Position numbers and translations under genes: made by a program. A DNA stretch of 64,000 nt from positions 1,798,001-1,862,000 of the forward strand of contig NZ_CP083582.1 of assembly GCF_020091585.1 (NCBI RefSeq), in the 5' to 3' direction. Source of the DNA: Kovacikia minuta CCNUW1 (GTDB lineage: Bacteria > Cyanobacteriota > Cyanobacteriia > Leptolyngbyales > Leptolyngbyaceae). Below are positions 36,442 through 46,254 of the stretch, in pieces (position 1 is the first letter of the stretch; every line of letters begins with the position of its first letter). The notes under the pieces are model-generated. The model was not told the origin of the DNA, searched no databases, and saw only the letters and a program-made list of their open reading frames with translations.

Positions 36442-38055
36442 CTAATTCCCTTTTGATAGCAGTTTTCCGATCGTGCGATTTTGGGGTACGAACGTTGCCT
36501 GGGCAACCCGTTGAATGTCCTGAGCGGTAACGGCTTCGATCTGATCGAGGACAGTGAATAAATTGCGCCAGCTTCCAGTTTTGACTTCGTATTCCAGGAG
36601 TGCCTGTGCCATCCCCATATTGGAGGTAAGGGCGCGGAGCAATGCTGCCCGCGATTGGGTTTTGACCCGATCTAGTTCCTCCGGGGAAACGGGTTCAGTT
36701 TTGAGGCGATCGATCTCTGTTCGCAGGGCTTTTGCCACTTCATCAACGGTGTGTCCTGGGGCGGTCATGGCATAGAACAGCATCAGGTTGGGAAATTTGT
36801 TTCCTGGAAACCCACTCGACCCCTGGGCAGTGAGGGCAAGCTGTTGCTTTTCTACCAGGGATTTGTAAAGCCGCGATGTGCGTCCATCACTCAAAATGTC
36901 GCCAATCATGCCATAGATCACGTAGTTGGGATCGTTGATTGCCGGAGCATGGTAGCCCTCCAGATACCAGGGTTGACTTTTCAAACTGAGGGAAACTTCC
37001 CTGGTTTTGGTTTGGGGCGGTTCTGCGGCAAGCACCTCTGGAGGGGCAGGCTTGGCAGTAAATCGCCCAAAATAAGTGGTTGCCAGCCGTTTAACTTCCG
37101 TTGGGTTGACATCACCCACAATCGCGATCGTTAAATTATTGGGTGCATAGTGCGTCTCAAAAAACGTCTGCACGTCCTGGCGGGTGAGTGCCCGAATATC
37201 CCTGTCGTAACCAATCACGGGACGGCGGTAGGGATGCACCTGAAAAGCCGTATCCAGAAACACCTCGATCATTTGCCCGATCGGGGAATTCTCCGTCCGC
37301 AGGCGACGCTCTTCCAGAATCACTTCCTTTTCTTTGTAAAATTCGCGGAATACGGGGTCCAGGAATCGTTCCGACTCCAGAGACATCCACAGTTCCAATT
37401 TGTTGGAAGGGAAACTGTAAAAATAGCGGGTGGCTTCACTGGAGGTATTGGCGTTAAGCCCTACCCCACCTGCCTGCTGCACAATCCGCCCCATCTCATT
37501 TTGCTTCACCAATCGTCCTGCTTCAGTTTCCACCCTGAGAAATTCTGCCTGGAGGCGATTGGCTTCGGCGTTTTGTCCTTTTGCCCTGGCAGCCTGAATT
37601 TGTCCGGCTAGCTGATCCAGGCGATCGAGCAATGGCTTTTCAGCCATGTAATCCGTCGTACCGATCTGGCTTGTGCCCTTAAATGCCAGATGTTCCAGGA
37701 AGTGGGCAACTCCCGTTTTGCCATCGGGTTCATCGGCACCCCCCACATCGGCATAGGTCAGAAAGGAAACCACCGGAGCCTGATGCCGTTCCAGCACAAT
37801 GAACTTCATGCCATTGTCCAGGCGAAATTCGGTGACCCGCTGCATCACCCGATCGAGATAGGGCTGAATGGATTGGGAGCGATCGGGTTGAGCCGTTGCA
37901 GGGGGTTTCGTTTGCGCCAGGACGGGTTGCGCCAGCAGGCTCCAAACCAGAAAAAAGGAAATGACCAGGAGCCGAATCCGCGTGATGACTCTCCCCTGGC
38001 GGAATCGGTAGAGAGGGGGGTGATGTAATGAGCTTGAGGGGCGTGACTGAAACAT
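36442..38055 (-). CDS. Periplasmic M16 family zinc peptidase
   Basis: A 537-residue insulinase/processing-protease-like enzyme. An N-terminal basic region and hydrophobic helix (LLVISFFLVWSLLAQPVLAQ) act as signal peptide. The inverted zinc-binding motif HxxEH is in GVAHFLEHLAFKGT, with the third ligand Glu further on in the NANTSSEATRYFY-EL region. Two M16 halves follow, with an internal coiled segment (LDQLAGQIQAARAKGQ). The catalytic motif is in the N-terminal half, as usual. It would degrade small proteins or transit-type peptides in the periplasm. Single gene; upstream region holds the minisatellite. Confidence 0.88.
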   Translation of the reverse strand: MFQSRPSSSLHHPPLYRFRQGRVITRIRLLVISFFLVWSLLAQPVLAQTKPPATAQPDRSQSIQPYLDRVMQRVTEFRLDNGMKFIVLERHQAPVVSFLTYADVGGADEPDGKTGVAHFLEHLAFKGTSQIGTTDYMAEKPLLDRLDQLAGQIQAARAKGQNAEANRLQAEFLRVETEAGRLVKQNEMGRIVQQAGGVGLNANTSSEATRYFYSFPSNKLELWMSLESERFLDPVFREFYKEKEVILEERRLRTENSPIGQMIEVFLDTAFQVHPYRRPVIGYDRDIRALTRQDVQTFFETHYAPNNLTIAIVGDVNPTEVKRLATTYFGRFTAKPAPPEVLAAEPPQTKTREVSLSLKSQPWYLEGYHAPAINDPNYVIYGMIGDILSDGRTSRLYKSLVEKQQLALTAQGSSGFPGNKFPNLMLFYAMTAPGHTVDEVAKALRTEIDRLKTEPVSPEELDRVKTQSRAALLRALTSNMGMAQALLEYEVKTGSWRNLFTVLDQIEAVTAQDIQRVAQATFVPQNRTIGKLLSKGN

Positions 38056-38121
38056 GGAATCGAGGCAGCAAACAACTGTTACCAGGATAATCCCATGTTC
38101 AGCTACAGTTGTTCCTATTCC

Positions 38122-38150
38122 GTAGAGACATTCCGCCAGAACATCTCTAC
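38122..38150. repeat. Degenerate GTAGAGAC palindrome
   Basis: Arms GTAGAGACAT and ACATCTCTAC around a short TCCGCCAGA centre. Imperfect relative of the repeats at 18606 and 26025. Confidence 0.5.
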
Positions 38151-38157
38151 AAGGACG

Positions 38158-38451
38158 GCTTGAAACCGAAACGATGCAGTTCTGAACGTGAACGTTGGAG
38201 TTCCGAACTCAAATGGTGCCGTCTCGAACTCGACAATTACACCTCCGAACTCAATATTTGGAGTTCCAAACTCAAATGGTACGGTTTTGAGCCTGACGTT
38301 TGCAGTTCCGAACTCGAATGATGCACTTCAAAGCTCGAAAGTTGGAGTTCTGAAGTCGAATGATGCAGTTCTGAACTCGACCATTACACCTCTGAACTCG
38401 AAAGTTGGAGATTGGAACGCGAAACGGGCTAGTTGAAATGCGAAACGGGCT
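38158..38451. repeat. 21-bp minisatellite, about 14 diverged units
   Basis: Units start exactly every 21 bp (38179, 38200, 38221, 38242, 38263, 38284, 38305, 38326, 38347, 38368, 38389, 38410, 38431). A consensus is GTTCCGAACTCGAANNTGNA, with strong variation in the last third. As 21 is 7 codons, each frame reads as a heptapeptide repeat; the plus frames give VPNSNGA-like and SSELKWC-like heptads and the minus strand VEFRTAS-like ones, but none has a convincing start and all are closed by stops. Lies between the M16 gene and a Uma2 fragment. Confidence 0.85.
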
Positions 38452-38563
38452 TCTCCTTCAAAGCCCTTTGTTCTATGGGGCTGAATGGGTGAACTGGAGC
38501 GATCGACTCTAAATTGAATTAGGCTTGAGGTTGCCACAGAAAGTCTCCAGGTTGATGCAAACG

Positions 38564-38698
38564 ATGAAAACACCCGTCATTCAACCGAATCTTTCTCTGG
38601 AAGAGTTTCTTGACCTTCCGGAGACAAAGCCTGCCTCAGAGTTTATTCAAGGGAAAATTGTTCAGAAACCCACGCCAGAGAGAGAACACAGTGGGTAG
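38564..38698 (+). pseudogene. Truncated Uma2 family gene (N-terminal fragment)
   Basis: Encodes 44 residues (MKTPVIQPNLSLEEFLDLPE followed by TKPASEFIQGKIVQK) that match the first part of Uma2/DUF820 proteins, then stops at TAG. Nothing resembling the catalytic core follows, so this is a remnant. An alternative ATG is at 38555. Confidence 0.65.
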
Positions 38699-38815
38699 AG
38701 TTGTTCACAGGTTCTACTCCGTTGCCGATTTTGACCGGAATTGCCTGAAATTAAAGGCTGAACAGATATTTTATTGGCTCACTTTTCGCTAAAAGATATT
38801 CAAACTTCGCCGTTT

Positions 38816-38880
38816 AGATCCCCGGCTTCTGGTAGAAACTCAGCATGTCCAGCTTACTTTGCTACAGAAGCCGGGGATCT
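38816..38880. repeat. Inverted repeat AGATCCCCGGCTTCTG
   Basis: A perfect 16-bp arm (AGATCCCCGGCTTCTG) and its complement lie 33 bp apart, just upstream of the flavoprotein gene. A separate family of intergenic repeat from the others listed. Confidence 0.65.
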
Positions 38881-38941
38881 TTGCGAAAATCCTAGATATT
38901 TGAAAAGTCACCCCTCACCTCTTTTCTGTGGAGCATCGCCT

Positions 38942-40492
38942 ATGTCGTCCTCAACTGATAGCAAACCATTGATTCAACCGCTGGATGAATCGAATCAGAA
39001 GTTGCTTGCCGCTGTGCATCCGCTGGACTGGGTGAATCCTACACCCGCCGATCGCTACGATCTGGTTGTGATTGGTGCCGGGACTGCGGGGCTGGTGGTG
39101 GCTGCTGGAGCCGCTGGACTGGGGTTGGGCTTGAAAGTTGCCCTGATTGAAAAACACCTGATGGGTGGGGATTGCCTGAATGTGGGTTGTGTTCCTTCCA
39201 AATGCATGATTCGCTCCTCACGGGTAGTTGGCGAGATGCGCCAGGCCGAAAAGTTTGGGATTCGAGTGCCTGAAGCGACGATCGACATCGACTTTCCAGC
39301 CGTCATGGCACGCCTCCGCCAGGTGCGGGCAGACATCAGCCATAACGATTCGGCTCAACGGTTTCAGAAGTTGGGGGTGGATGTTTTTCTGGGACAGGGG
39401 CAGTTTGTTAGTGGAGACAGCATCAGGGTAGAAGACCAAACCCTGCGCTTCAAAAAAGCCGTGATTGCCACCGGTGCCCGTGCCTCCCGCCCCCCTGTTG
39501 AGGGCTTGGCAGAGGCAGGATTTCTCACCAATGAAACCGTTTTCTGGCTGACAGAACGTCCCCAGCGGTTAGCAGTCATCGGTGGGGGGCCGATCGGGTG
39601 TGAACTGGCTCAGACTTTCCATCGCCTGGGTTGCGAGGTGACGTTGTTTCACAACCACGGGCAGATTCTAGATCGGGAGGATGCGGATGCGGCTGAAGTT
39701 GTCCAGCAGGTGTTTTTGCGCGAAGGAATCCAGTTATTGCTCAACAGTGAATTGCACCGGGTTGAAAAGATCCCAGAAGGGAAAGTGATTCATTTCACCC
39801 ATCAGGGGCAAACCCACACGATTACCGTAGACGAAATTCTGGTGGGTGCGGGACGATCGCCAAATGTGGAAGGATTAAACCTGGAAGCGGTGGGCGTTCA
39901 GTTTGATCAGCACAAGGGGGTTTTAGTCAACAACTACCTTCAGACGACCAATCCCCGAATTTACGCGGCTGGAGATATTTGCATGGGTTGGAAATTTACC
40001 CACGCTGCCGATGCTGCTGCCCGAATTGTGATCAAAAATACCCTGTTTTCTCCCTTCGGTTTGGGACGTGCCAAACTGAGCAGCCTAGTCATGCCCTGGG
40101 CAACCTATACGGCTCCCGAAGTTGCCCATGTAGGACTCTATGAGAAGGACGCTGAGGCACAGGGAATTGAGGTGGAAACCATCAAAATTCCCTTCGATAG
40201 CGTCGATCGGGCGATCGCCGATGGGGAAACCGAAGGCTTCCTCAAAATCCACCACAAAAAAGGCAGTGATCAAATTCTGGGAGCAACCATTGTTGCTGAC
40301 CACGCCGGAGAAATGATCAGCGAAGTGACCACGGCGATCGTCAACAAAATTGGCTTAAGTAAACTGTCAGGTGTAATCCATCCCTACCCAACCCAGGCAG
40401 AGGCAATCAAAAAAGCTGCCGATGCCTACCGCCGCACCTTGCTCACCCCCAGGACAAAAGCATTGCTGGGGATTCTGACCAGGATTTCGTGA
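38942..40492 (+). CDS. MerA-like FAD-dependent disulfide oxidoreductase
   Basis: A 516-residue member of the pyridine nucleotide-disulfide oxidoreductase family, cyanobacterial MerA-like branch. It has the FAD-binding VVIGAGTAGLVVAAGAAGLG, the redox-active pair Cys78/Cys83 in GGDCLNVGCVPSK, the NAD(P)H-binding LAVIGGGPIGCELAQTF, the second FAD motif YAAGDICMGW and the C-terminal HPYPTQAE with the active-site His/Glu. The N-terminal MerA metal-binding domain and the C-terminal vicinal Cys pair of true mercuric reductases are both absent, so mercury reduction is unlikely; the substrate is unknown. ATG at 38942 was chosen since the frame upstream covers a repeat. Confidence 0.88.
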   Translation: MSSSTDSKPLIQPLDESNQKLLAAVHPLDWVNPTPADRYDLVVIGAGTAGLVVAAGAAGLGLGLKVALIEKHLMGGDCLNVGCVPSKCMIRSSRVVGEMRQAEKFGIRVPEATIDIDFPAVMARLRQVRADISHNDSAQRFQKLGVDVFLGQGQFVSGDSIRVEDQTLRFKKAVIATGARASRPPVEGLAEAGFLTNETVFWLTERPQRLAVIGGGPIGCELAQTFHRLGCEVTLFHNHGQILDREDADAAEVVQQVFLREGIQLLLNSELHRVEKIPEGKVIHFTHQGQTHTITVDEILVGAGRSPNVEGLNLEAVGVQFDQHKGVLVNNYLQTTNPRIYAAGDICMGWKFTHAADAAARIVIKNTLFSPFGLGRAKLSSLVMPWATYTAPEVAHVGLYEKDAEAQGIEVETIKIPFDSVDRAIADGETEGFLKIHHKKGSDQILGATIVADHAGEMISEVTTAIVNKIGLSKLSGVIHPYPTQAEAIKKAADAYRRTLLTPRTKALLGILTRIS

Positions 40493-40543
40493 AAGGTGGC
40501 AGGTGGTAGGTGGTAGGGAAAGGATGAAGGATAAAGGATAAAA

Positions 40544-40595
40544 ATTTGTCATTTGTCATTTGTTATTTGTTATTTGTCATTTGTCATTTGTCATT
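40544..40595. repeat. ATTTGTC heptamer array
   Basis: Seven copies of TTTGTCA/TTTGTTA in tandem. Followed by C-rich CACCCCACACCCC repeats up to the glgA stop at 40677. Confidence 0.8.
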
Positions 40596-40676
40596 CCCTG
40601 CCCCACCCCCTCACCTTCCTCATCTCCCTTATCTTCCCCATCTTTCCGAAATCCCACACCCCACACCCCACACCCC

Positions 40677-42156
40677 CTACTTATGCCGAATCCTCTCATA
40701 GAGTTCGACATAGGCTGCACCAGGGTGATTCCAGGAATAGTCATACTCCATTCCTTGAATGGCGAGTTGTTCAAACGCTTCCGAATCGTATCTCCACAAG
40801 CCGATCGCCCGATCCATCGCAGACTCTAGCGCCTGGTTGTCGGTCTGGTAAAACACGTAGCCATTGCGTTTCTCTGGCGGATGGGTTTCGTCGTAGTCCC
40901 GATCGAACACCGTGTCGATGAGTCCCCCCACACCCCGAACGATCGGTACGGTGCCATACTTCAACCCAATCATTTGAGTTAATCCACAGGGTTCAAAGTT
41001 GCTGGGAACAATGATCATGTCTGCCCCAGCATAGATGAGATGGGAAAGTTCCTCATTGAAGCCCAACTCCAAATGCACATCTGGATTTTCGCTCAAGAAA
41101 TTCTTTTCATGCCAGAACCAGGAGTTGATTTTGGACTCGGTTGCCGAACCCAACAGAACGAACTGGGCATCCCGGTAGAGGGCGTGGTAGATTGCGTGGT
41201 GAACCAGATGCACCCCTTTTTGCTCGTCTAACCGGCCGATAAAGCAGATCAGCGGTTTTTCAGGATCATCGCGCAGCAAGAGGCGTTCGCGCAGGGCTTT
41301 TTTGTTTTTGGCTTTTCCAGTCAGGTCGTCTTTGGTGTAGGAGTGGGGAATGTAGCGATCGACCTCTGGGTTCCAAATGGTGTAATCGATCCCGTTCAGG
41401 ATACCGCTAAATTTGTCCTGATGCAGGTGCAGCGTATGCCCCAAACCATACCCCTCATTGCCGTGATGGGCTTCCCAGGCATGGTGGGGCGAAACCGTAG
41501 TGACGTAGTTGGCATACACAATCCCCCCCTTCATCAGGTTAAGGGCAAAGGGATTGAAGTTGTCTTGCAGGCGATCGTAGTCAAAGTAATAGGATTCATT
41601 ATTGAGCCCCGATCCCTGTAGGGCACTCCCCCCCGCAATGCCTTGATGCTTAAAGTTGTGAATGGTATACATGACCCGCTGGTTTGCCATCCCATTCCAC
41701 TTGTAAATTTCAAACAAGAGAACGGGAATTAAACCCGTTTGCCAGTCATGGCAATGGATCACATCTGGGCGCTTATTACTGACGTTGAGAAATTCCAGCG
41801 CGGCTTTGCTGAAGAAAACAAACCGCATGTCATCATCATCTGCCCCATAGTAATATCCCCGATTAAAGAAATTATCGCGAGAATGGGGTTGAATAAAAAA
41901 GCACAGGCGTCCATGCACCCAGCCACAAAGTACTGAACAGTGGATGGCTGACCCATACCAGGGCACCCACAGGTCACGATAAGCATCGTGCAGCCCCCAA
42001 ATGTGGTCATAGCGCATACAGTCGTACATCGGCAGAATCAGCTCGACGGTGTGACCCCGATTTTCCAATTCTCGACTGGAGACCGTAAACAACGTCACCT
42101 AAACCGCCAGCTTTAATCACAGGGGCACATTCGGAGGCTATCTGGACGATGTACAT
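40677..42156 (-). CDS. glgA: Glycogen (starch) synthase GlgA (frameshifted)
   Basis: A GT5 enzyme of about 492 residues transferring glucose from ADP-glucose to glycogen. The open frame from 42098 lacks the N-terminus, but a second frame from the ATG at 42156 reads MYIVQIASECAPVIKAGGLG and then DVVYGL, with the ADP-glucose-binding KAGGL motif; the two join if one base of GG at 42078-42079 (plus strand) is removed, giving GL-SRELENRGHTVELILPMY. Further motifs: GRLDEQKGVHLVHHAI, YAGADMIIVPSNFEPCGL and LKYGTVPIVRGVGGLIDTV. The length then equals cyanobacterial GlgA. A GH57 gene follows on the other side, so this is a small glycogen-related area. Confidence 0.92.
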
Positions 42157-42340
42157 TATTATTCCTCAGCAAATAATAAGCGTTGTCTTAACTTCACAAA
42201 AGTATATATAGCAGGTGTCAGGTATCCGGTGTCAGGTATCAGGGAAGGAAAGGGCATAGGCTGGCTTTTCGGATGCGATCGCCTTCATCTTGACGCGATC
42301 GCTCCTTTGGTAAACAAGCAACTCGACCCATCCTCTCGTC

Positions 42341-42784
42341 CTAAACCTCGACTGTTAAGAGTTTCGAGACTTCTGCATGCATTAATGCAATCCCAGGATC
42401 GCGTTGAATCGCTTGATAATAACGCACCTCGGCAGGGGTGCCCACCTCCGCAGGGCGCAGGAGCAGGCGTGCCTGTTGCCAAAGATCATGAGCTTGATCA
42501 TACTGAATGGGTTCTTTGGCACTCAGTAACTCGTCAATCTGAACGATGAATTGAGAGATGGGGTGCAACCAGTTAAACCATTCATGCCCAATCACCAGTT
42601 GCAAAAGCTCGCCATTGGAGCGAATTGGCCCATAGAACTGCTCGTAACCAGCCCGCTCAGAGTCCAGCAATGCCTTGTGCAGACGCAGCAGCAGTAGGCG
42701 TAACTCACGCAACCGCTGCAACACAAAATCGAGCGATGGATTGGTTGAAGACATCAAACAAACGATCGTAAACATCTTCCCCAT
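42341..42784 (-). CDS. Conserved helical protein, function unknown
   Basis: Up to 147 residues; the likely start is the ATG at 42754 (MSSTNPSLDFVLQRLRE), which gives 137. The product is all-helical in appearance, with LRELRLLLLRLHKALLDSE and LLQLVIGHEWFNWLHPISQ as notable conserved-looking stretches and no signal peptide or membrane helix. I do not recognise a named family. It lies upstream of glgA, same strand, separated by about 185 bp with repeats. Confidence 0.6.
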   Translation of the reverse strand: MGKMFTIVCLMSSTNPSLDFVLQRLRELRLLLLRLHKALLDSERAGYEQFYGPIRSNGELLQLVIGHEWFNWLHPISQFIVQIDELLSAKEPIQYDQAHDLWQQARLLLRPAEVGTPAEVRYYQAIQRDPGIALMHAEVSKLLTVEV

Positions 42785-43025
42785 CTTGGCATAAGAGGGG
42801 TGTGGGGTGTGGGGTGTGGGGTGTAGGAGAGTTTTGAGTTTTTAAGTTTTAAGTTTTGAATTGGGTGATGGGTGGGGTGATGGGGTAATGGGAATGAGGA
42901 AATAATTCTTATCCTTTATCCTTCAGCCTTTATCCTTTCTCTGACCCCTAACACCTGAACACTTACCCCTTTAGATCCAGTATGGTTAAGCATGCCTGCA
43001 AACCTGTGAAGCGCGAGGAAATCCC

Positions 43026-44529
43026 ATGCTTGCAACAGCCCCTTCTCCTGATTTACCTGAATTAGCCGAGCTACGGTCTGGACTGCCCAACATCTGCGGT
43101 TGGGAGGCAGAAATTAGGGCGGTGGTGAATCACAATGAGCCAGTATTCTTGCCTGAAACCAATCTTCGTTCGGAGAATATTACGGCAGGGTTTGCCTGTG
43201 CCTTGCACATGCACCAGCCAACCATTCCAGCAGGTGCTAATGGGGCGTTGATTTGTAACTTGCAGTACATGTTTGAGCATCCGGGGGAAGGGGACAACCA
43301 CAATGCAGATGGGTTTACCTGGTGTTATTCCCGCATGGGAGATTTTATTCCCGACCTGGTGGGGAATGGTTGTAATCCCCGGATCATGCTCGACTATTCG
43401 GGTAATTTGTTGTGGGGATTGCGCCAGATGGGACGCGATGATGTGCTAGACCGGCTCAAACGGATTACCTGCGATCGCCACTACCAGCCCTACGTGGAAT
43501 GGTTGGGGACAATGTGGAGTCATGCGGTTGTTCCCTCAACCCCAATTCCTGACCTCAAACTCCATATCCAGGCGTGGCAGCACCATTTTGCTGCCATCTT
43601 TGGGTACGATGCCCTCCGCCGGGTTAAGGGCTTTTCCCCACCAGAAATGCACCTGCCCAACCACCCAGATACGCTGTATGAGTACATCAAAGCGCTGAAA
43701 GAGTGTGGCTACCGCTGGCTGCTGGTGCAGGAACACTCGGTGGAGTGTGTCGATGGTTCCAGTCTGCCCCACGACCAGAAATATATTCCCAATCGCCTGA
43801 TTGCCCATAATTCTAGGGGCGAAACCATCAGCATTACTGCCCTAATCAAAACCCAGGGATCGGATACAAAATTGGTGGCACAGATGCAGCCCTACCATGA
43901 GGCAAAAGGGCGAAGCAAACAACCATTGGGCGATCGCCTGGTGCCTGCCTGTGTGACTCAAATTGCCGATGGAGAAAATGGCGGTGTCATGATGAACGAG
44001 TTCCCCCGCGATTTTCCGCCTGTCTGGTATGGCATTCAAGCCAACGGTCGGGGAACTACAGGCGTTGTTGGGGTGAATGGTACCGAGTACATCGAACTTT
44101 TAGAAGCAACGGGAGTTAGCCCAAACGACTATCCTCCGATTCAGGCGGTTCATCCAGCATAGAATCTGGCAGGTGGTAAACCCAGAACAGCCGACCCCAG
44201 AGGCAGTTGAAGCAGCGATCGCCCAGCTTAAAACAACCGACCCCCACTTTAGTATGGAGGGTGCCTCCTGGACGAATGATCTCAGTTGGGTGCGGGGCTA
44301 TGAGAATGTCTTGGAACCCATGAATCAACTCAGTGCCGCTTTCCACCAGAAATACGATCCCCTGGTTCAACAAGATCCCGCCGTTACCCAACACTCCGTC
44401 TATCAGGAAGCTCTGTTATATAACCTGCTCCTTCAAACCAGTTGTTTCCGATACTGGGGCCAGGGAGCCTGGACTGATTATGCCCGCGAAATTTATCGGA
44501 GGGGGGAAGCGGCGATCGGTAAAGGATAG
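43026..44529 (+). CDS. GH57 family glycoside hydrolase (frameshifted)
   Basis: A GH57-like alpha-glucan-active enzyme of about 500 residues after removing one C of CC at 44154-44155. The first frame ends in IQAVHPA at 44162 and the second continues HRIWQVVNPEQPTPEAVEAA to 44529. GH57 features seen: FACALHMHQPTIPAGANGAL (the HMHQP motif is diagnostic), GFSPPEMHLPNHPD with the Glu in the place of the nucleophile, and MMNEFPRDFPP. GH57 enzymes include amylopullulanases, branching enzymes and 4-alpha-glucanotransferases; the exact activity is unknown. The stop codon lies in a GGTAAAGGATAG heptamer unit. Close to glgA in opposite direction. Confidence 0.85.
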
Positions 44530-44948
44530 GGGAAAGGCGACAAGGGAAAACAAGAAGATAAACAGGGAATGAACTGTTATCCATCTACCCTTTCCCCAAC
44601 TTAAAACTCAAAACTTAACACTTAAACTTACTATCGCGAGTGTGCTGTTTTTGCTCTGGCTCTCTTTTCACTGCCTGTCAAGCGCTTTTCGGTATGATGG
44701 GTCTAGTAAACGTTGCTGCACTGTATTCACAAGTGCTAAGAATAAGTTCGAAAAAGCACGTTGTTTTGATTGCTTGCAATGGTAGCTTTGGCTTTTTCTG
44801 AAGGTGCTGAAGTTTAATCAAATCCTTTATTTGTAAAATTTCCGCAAACTTTTCGGATCTATCCGTAGCTTCGTTGCATATCAGTACAATAGTCTGACTA
44901 ATGCAAGTCTGACTAATGCAACCGTGCATTTAGCCTGAGCTAAAGCCT
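44530..44948. other. Intergenic region upstream of a conserved protein gene
   Basis: 419 bp without a supported gene. It contains TTTTAAGT-type heptamers near 44600 and a tandem duplication of 15 bp (AGTCTGACTAATGCA twice, 44890-44920) about 30 bp before the next ATG. The duplication could affect the promoter or leader but no function is visible. Confidence 0.45.
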
Positions 44949-46133
44949 ATGAGTCCCTCGCCTGATCGGTCACCCAAGTCCCCCAGATCTCCATTGACAA
45001 ATCAACCTTCCCCGGATGAACAGCCTCCTGTAGCATCTGACCCAACTCCAGAAGTTTCCACTCCAGACGACCCTCTGGACTATTCTGCTGCGTCTGCACC
45101 GGAAAGTGACTCCTCAGAGAAATCAGGAGAAAGTCCAGCAGAACCAACTCCTTTGGTGCCTAAGCGTCCTTTGATGCGTCCAGTCAGCCGCCCTGAGCCA
45201 CCTCCTGCGACCCAACCCGTTGCACCTCAAAAACCTGCTGCCCTGTCTACTCCAGTTCAGCCAACTGCGCCAACGCAAGAAGGAGGGACAGGAACCGATG
45301 ATGCAACGGATGAGCCAGACTTGTCGGGGCAAGCGGTTTCTCGGCAGCAACCGATTCCACCCCCCAGCGAACCGAAGCAGTACCGAGCGATCGGGCTGGT
45401 GCGTGGGCGCTATGCTCCTTCTGAGGAGCAATTTACCCGTGGCACAATGGTGACTGCGGATGGCGCGGAGATCGAGGCAGTGCTGCTGGGACGGGTCATG
45501 AGTCTGGTGCGCAACCATCTGGATTTGCAGCAGGATCATCTTTGGGTCGTGTACCCTCGCACCCGTGAGGCTCAGGAGAACTTACATGTCCAGATTGTAG
45601 GAGTCTGGGAACCAGAAAAGCTGCAAAAGAACGCGGATGACGATGCTGAAGATTCCGCTGAGGAGTTGGTTGAGACGCCATCCAGTGAGGAATCCCTTTC
45701 TCCAGGCTTTGATGACGACTATTTTTCAATTCGGGGTGAAGTTGTCTTTTATTCACCCGATGATAAAAATGTCGTGGTCAAAATTCAGCAGGCAGCTCGC
45801 AAGAGTTCTGACAAGGCAAAGGCGTTTAAGCTGAAGCTGGATGGAACCCTGACCAGCTCTAAGACAGTAGGATATTTTTGGGATTTGCAAGTCAAGCGAT
45901 CGGCAACCGCATTGGTGATTACAGAGGGGACGGCGATCGGATTAGTTCCACCCAAGAAAAAAACCAAGACAGACTTCAGGCAGGATCGGCGACCCCAAAA
46001 AGGTTTTCGGGGTCCTCGTCCAACCGGGGGGGGGCGGGGTGCGCCAAAGCCTTCGGGCAGCGGAACGGGGGCACCGCGTCGAGAGCCACCGCCTAAACCC
46101 GTAAAACGGAGCGAGCAAAGTAAGGAAGATTAA
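44949..46133 (+). CDS. Conserved protein with disordered ends, function unknown
   Basis: A 394-residue protein in three parts. Residues 1-140 are Pro/Ser/Glu-rich and probably unfolded. Residues 140-335 form a folded core, beginning KQYRAIGLVRGRYAPSEEQ and continuing with an OB- or beta-barrel-like strand pattern (LWVVYPRTREAQENLHVQIV, YFSIRGEVVFYSPDDKNVVV). Residues 335-394 are a basic Arg/Gly/Pro-rich tail (RGPRPTGGGRGAPKPSG) typical of RNA-binding tails. This arrangement is found in cyanobacterial proteins of unknown role; an RNA- or ribosome-related function is only a guess. It is convergent with ycf66, with a hairpin between them. Confidence 0.7.
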   Translation: MSPSPDRSPKSPRSPLTNQPSPDEQPPVASDPTPEVSTPDDPLDYSAASAPESDSSEKSGESPAEPTPLVPKRPLMRPVSRPEPPPATQPVAPQKPAALSTPVQPTAPTQEGGTGTDDATDEPDLSGQAVSRQQPIPPPSEPKQYRAIGLVRGRYAPSEEQFTRGTMVTADGAEIEAVLLGRVMSLVRNHLDLQQDHLWVVYPRTREAQENLHVQIVGVWEPEKLQKNADDDAEDSAEELVETPSSEESLSPGFDDDYFSIRGEVVFYSPDDKNVVVKIQQAARKSSDKAKAFKLKLDGTLTSSKTVGYFWDLQVKRSATALVITEGTAIGLVPPKKKTKTDFRQDRRPQKGFRGPRPTGGGRGAPKPSGSGTGAPRREPPPKPVKRSEQSKED

Positions 46134-46148
46134 AATCAAACAACCAGA

Positions 46149-46176
46149 TCCCCAAACTCTCAAAGAATTTGGGGAT
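46149..46176. terminator. Hairpin between convergent genes
   Basis: Arms ATCCCCAAA and TTTGGGGAT around CTCTCAAAGAA. It lies 16 nt after the stop of the plus-strand gene and about 80 nt from the stop of the minus-strand ycf66, so it may terminate one or both. Confidence 0.5.
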
Positions 46177-46254
46177 GTTCAGGTTTACTCATTTATTGCG
46201 GGACAACTTGGGGAGTCAGGGGTCGAGTTTTCTGGCTCCTGACTTTTTAAGGCA

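Noticed and set aside
36751-37611. Plus-strand frames of 127 and 153 residues opposite the M16 peptidase
   Set aside because: Antisense shadows of a clear M16 gene with signal peptide and HxxEH motif.
38109-38573. Small open frames with heptapeptide repeats over the 21-bp minisatellite
   Set aside because: All three are by-products of a 21-bp period without stops in some frames; none has a good start, and none spans the array.
38942-40492. Functional mercuric reductase
   Set aside because: The redox Cys pair is present but the C-terminal Cys pair and the metal-binding domain of MerA are absent, and no mer genes are nearby; kept as MerA-like only.
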